5,411 bases of DNA from an uncultured Bacilli bacterium (lineage in GTDB: Bacteria; Bacillota_I; Bacilli_A; RF39; UBA660), in assembly GCA_947624075.1 (NCBI GenBank), contig CANQIM010000083.1, forward strand, positions 1 through 5,411, written 5' to 3'. The notes under the pieces are model-generated. The model did not search any database. It saw only the letters and a program-made list of their open reading frames with translations, and had not been told where the DNA came from. Below, one piece after another: positions 4,302-5,411 of this stretch; the first letter of the stretch is position 1, and every line of letters starts with the position of its first letter. The position numbers and the translations under genes were made by a program.

Positions 4302-5276
4302 TTACTTTTTTTCTATTAAAAAGGCTAATAATTTTTTAGGATTTTCGCCTTTTACGGCGATATCATAGATGAGATCGATGATTGGTATAGATATTTTTTT
4401 ATCTTTAAGTAATTTGTATATAGATACGACCGTATAGTATCCTTCAACAGTTGTTGTTTGTAAGTACGATTTTATTTCCTCTGAAGATTTTTTAGAGCCT
4501 AAAAGTTTGCCGAATGTAAAATTTCTACTTTTTGTTGAAGTGCAAGTTAGTAATAAATCGCCCATTCCAGCATAAGTTAAAACGGTCCTCTTTTCACAAG
4601 CAAAAGAATCCAGTATTGTTTCCATGTCATGAATAGCCTCTGTTAAAAGCATGGCCTTTGTAGAATCATTTGCCTTAAGTCCTTCTAGCATACCTGATGA
4701 TAAAGCAATAACATTTTTAATAGAACCACAAATTTCAACACCAATGATGTCAGTAGTAGTACGAAGCTTAATGTAATTATTTTGCAATGCTTGTAGCACA
4801 AGTTGTTTTGTAGTTTCATTTTTAGTTGCTAGAGTAAGACCAGCTGGCATTTTAGTGACTAGATCAATAGCGAAAGTTGGACCACTTATAACAGCAATGT
4901 TCTTAGTTTGAAGATTTTTCTCTACTATTTCATTTATAAATAAGCCAGTTTCCTGCTCAATGCCCTTAGTAGCAATTAAAATATGATTATCTTTGATGTA
5001 GGGCTTCATTGATTTGCACAAATCGTCAATAAAAGCAGCTGGTATAGCGATGATTAAGAGGTCCTTATCACTGATTGTCTCGGAAATATCAGTTGTGATT
5101 TTTATTTTGGATGAAATTTTAAAGTTAGGAATTAATTTCTCATTACAACGATTTTTTTCGAGTTGTTCTTTTTCTTCAGTAAATTTTGTCCACATTGTTA
5201 TATCACAATTATTATCAATCATTATACTGCTTAGAGCCATTCCGTAGGCGCCACAGCCAAATAAACCTATTTTCAT
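4302..5276 (-). CDS. gpsA: NAD(P)-dependent glycerol-3-phosphate dehydrogenase
   Basis: GpsA reduces dihydroxyacetone phosphate to sn-glycerol 3-phosphate in the cytosol, supplying the backbone for phospholipids. The 324 residues match the usual length. Visible features are the N-terminal Rossmann loop GCGAYG (7-12), IAIPA (76-80), the lysine of ATKGIE (102-107), SGPTFA (131-136), the catalytic K187-N188 in CGSIKNVIA, AGMGDLLLTCTS (236-247) with D240 and T244, the phosphate-binding R251 in SRNFTFG, and VEGYYT (277-282) near the C-terminus. Two normally well-kept spots differ: the GDNTKAAL region reads NDSTKAML (203-210), and the following TRG reads TEA (212-214). The catalytic set is intact, so it is probably active. 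GAGGG lies eight bases before the ATG, with a good promoter just upstream. It is first in its transcript and followed by the VanZ/RDD gene. Confidence 0.95.
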   Translation of the reverse strand: MKIGLFGCGAYGMALSSIMIDNNCDITMWTKFTEEKEQLEKNRCNEKLIPNFKISSKIKITTDISETISDKDLLIIAIPAAFIDDLCKSMKPYIKDNHILIATKGIEQETGLFINEIVEKNLQTKNIAVISGPTFAIDLVTKMPAGLTLATKNETTKQLVLQALQNNYIKLRTTTDIIGVEICGSIKNVIALSSGMLEGLKANDSTKAMLLTEAIHDMETILDSFACEKRTVLTYAGMGDLLLTCTSTKSRNFTFGKLLGSKKSSEEIKSYLQTTTVEGYYTVVSIYKLLKDKKISIPIIDLIYDIAVKGENPKKLLAFLIEKK

Positions 5277-5290
5277 AATTTTATCCCTCG

Positions 5291-5326
5291 TTTTCTAATA
5301 TTATAGTTTTAGCATTTCTTTGTAAA
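5291..5326 (-). promoter_or_regulatory. Promoter of gpsA
   Basis: The minus strand has TTTACA (5321-5326), a 17-bp spacer and TAATAT (5298-5303). A register two bases closer gives TATAAT (5300-5305) with a 15-bp spacer, so the exact -10 box is uncertain. The start near 5291-5293 leaves a very short leader of about 15 nt, with the GAGGG ribosome binding site almost at the transcript end. Confidence 0.72.
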
Positions 5327-5411
5327 TTTGTCTAGGGGGTTATTTTTTTAGATGCTTTGGATGATGAGGGATGTTTGCTTTTAATTATTTTTGTTTAGAT
5401 GGAAAGTTTTT

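Noticed and set aside
5014..5247. Plus-strand frame of 77 codons
   Set aside because: It is fully opposite the conserved N-terminal half of gpsA and shows no start signals; it is a shadow of that gene.
5385..5411. C-terminal end of an upstream minus-strand gene, possibly der (often found before gpsA)
   Set aside because: One minus-strand frame reads KNFPSKQK then stop, but eight residues without a recognisable motif cannot support a gene call, and no terminator hairpin follows it.

Overview
The window looks chromosomal and comes from a very AT-rich Gram-positive bacterium of the Bacilli/Mollicutes type. Supporting signs are AT-rich codon use, strong GGAGG-type ribosome binding sites, consensus vegetative promoters, a Bacillus-style rRNA boxA, and Firmicutes-type protein families. 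The genetic code appears standard: all 13 tryptophans in the called proteins are TGG, including the conserved ones, and one gene ends in TGA. No genus can be named. Every supported gene lies on the minus strand, so transcription runs from right to left.

From right to left. (1) 5411-5277: a short gene-poor stretch carrying the gpsA promoter. (2) 5276-3046: gpsA (glycerol-3-phosphate dehydrogenase, phospholipid precursor supply), followed 11 nt later by a membrane protein that fuses a VanZ-like domain to an RDD domain. (3) 2984-2139: a six-helix DUF308/HdeD-like membrane protein with its own extended -10 promoter, then a 57-codon membrane peptide six nucleotides behind it and in the same frame. 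(4) 2062-1198: a second small operon with a consensus promoter, encoding a 54-residue two-helix membrane peptide and an AIM24/TIGR00266-family protein, closed by a hairpin terminator. (5) 1110-571: a monocistronic Ntdp/UPF0374 (DUF402) nucleoside tri-/diphosphatase with a consensus promoter and a terminator whose 5' arm lies inside the last codons. (6) 570-1: no protein gene. This is the control region of an rRNA operon whose 16S gene should begin at or just beyond the left edge. It holds four tandem consensus promoters, each with exactly 17 bp between -35 and -10, then a short leader with a boxA antitermination element.

The most interesting structure is that rRNA control region. Each promoter carries an upstream inverted copy of the -35 hexamer (TGTCAA) set in A-tracts, placed 13-14 bp upstream in two promoters and 24 bp upstream in the other two, a difference of about one helical turn. 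Three of the four promoters have G at the expected start, which fits initiation with GTP as known for Bacillus rRNA promoters. The protein genes between gpsA and Ntdp are mostly envelope or membrane proteins of poorly known function, including two small membrane proteins of 54 and 57 residues. I see no mobile element, CRISPR array, tRNA or defence system.
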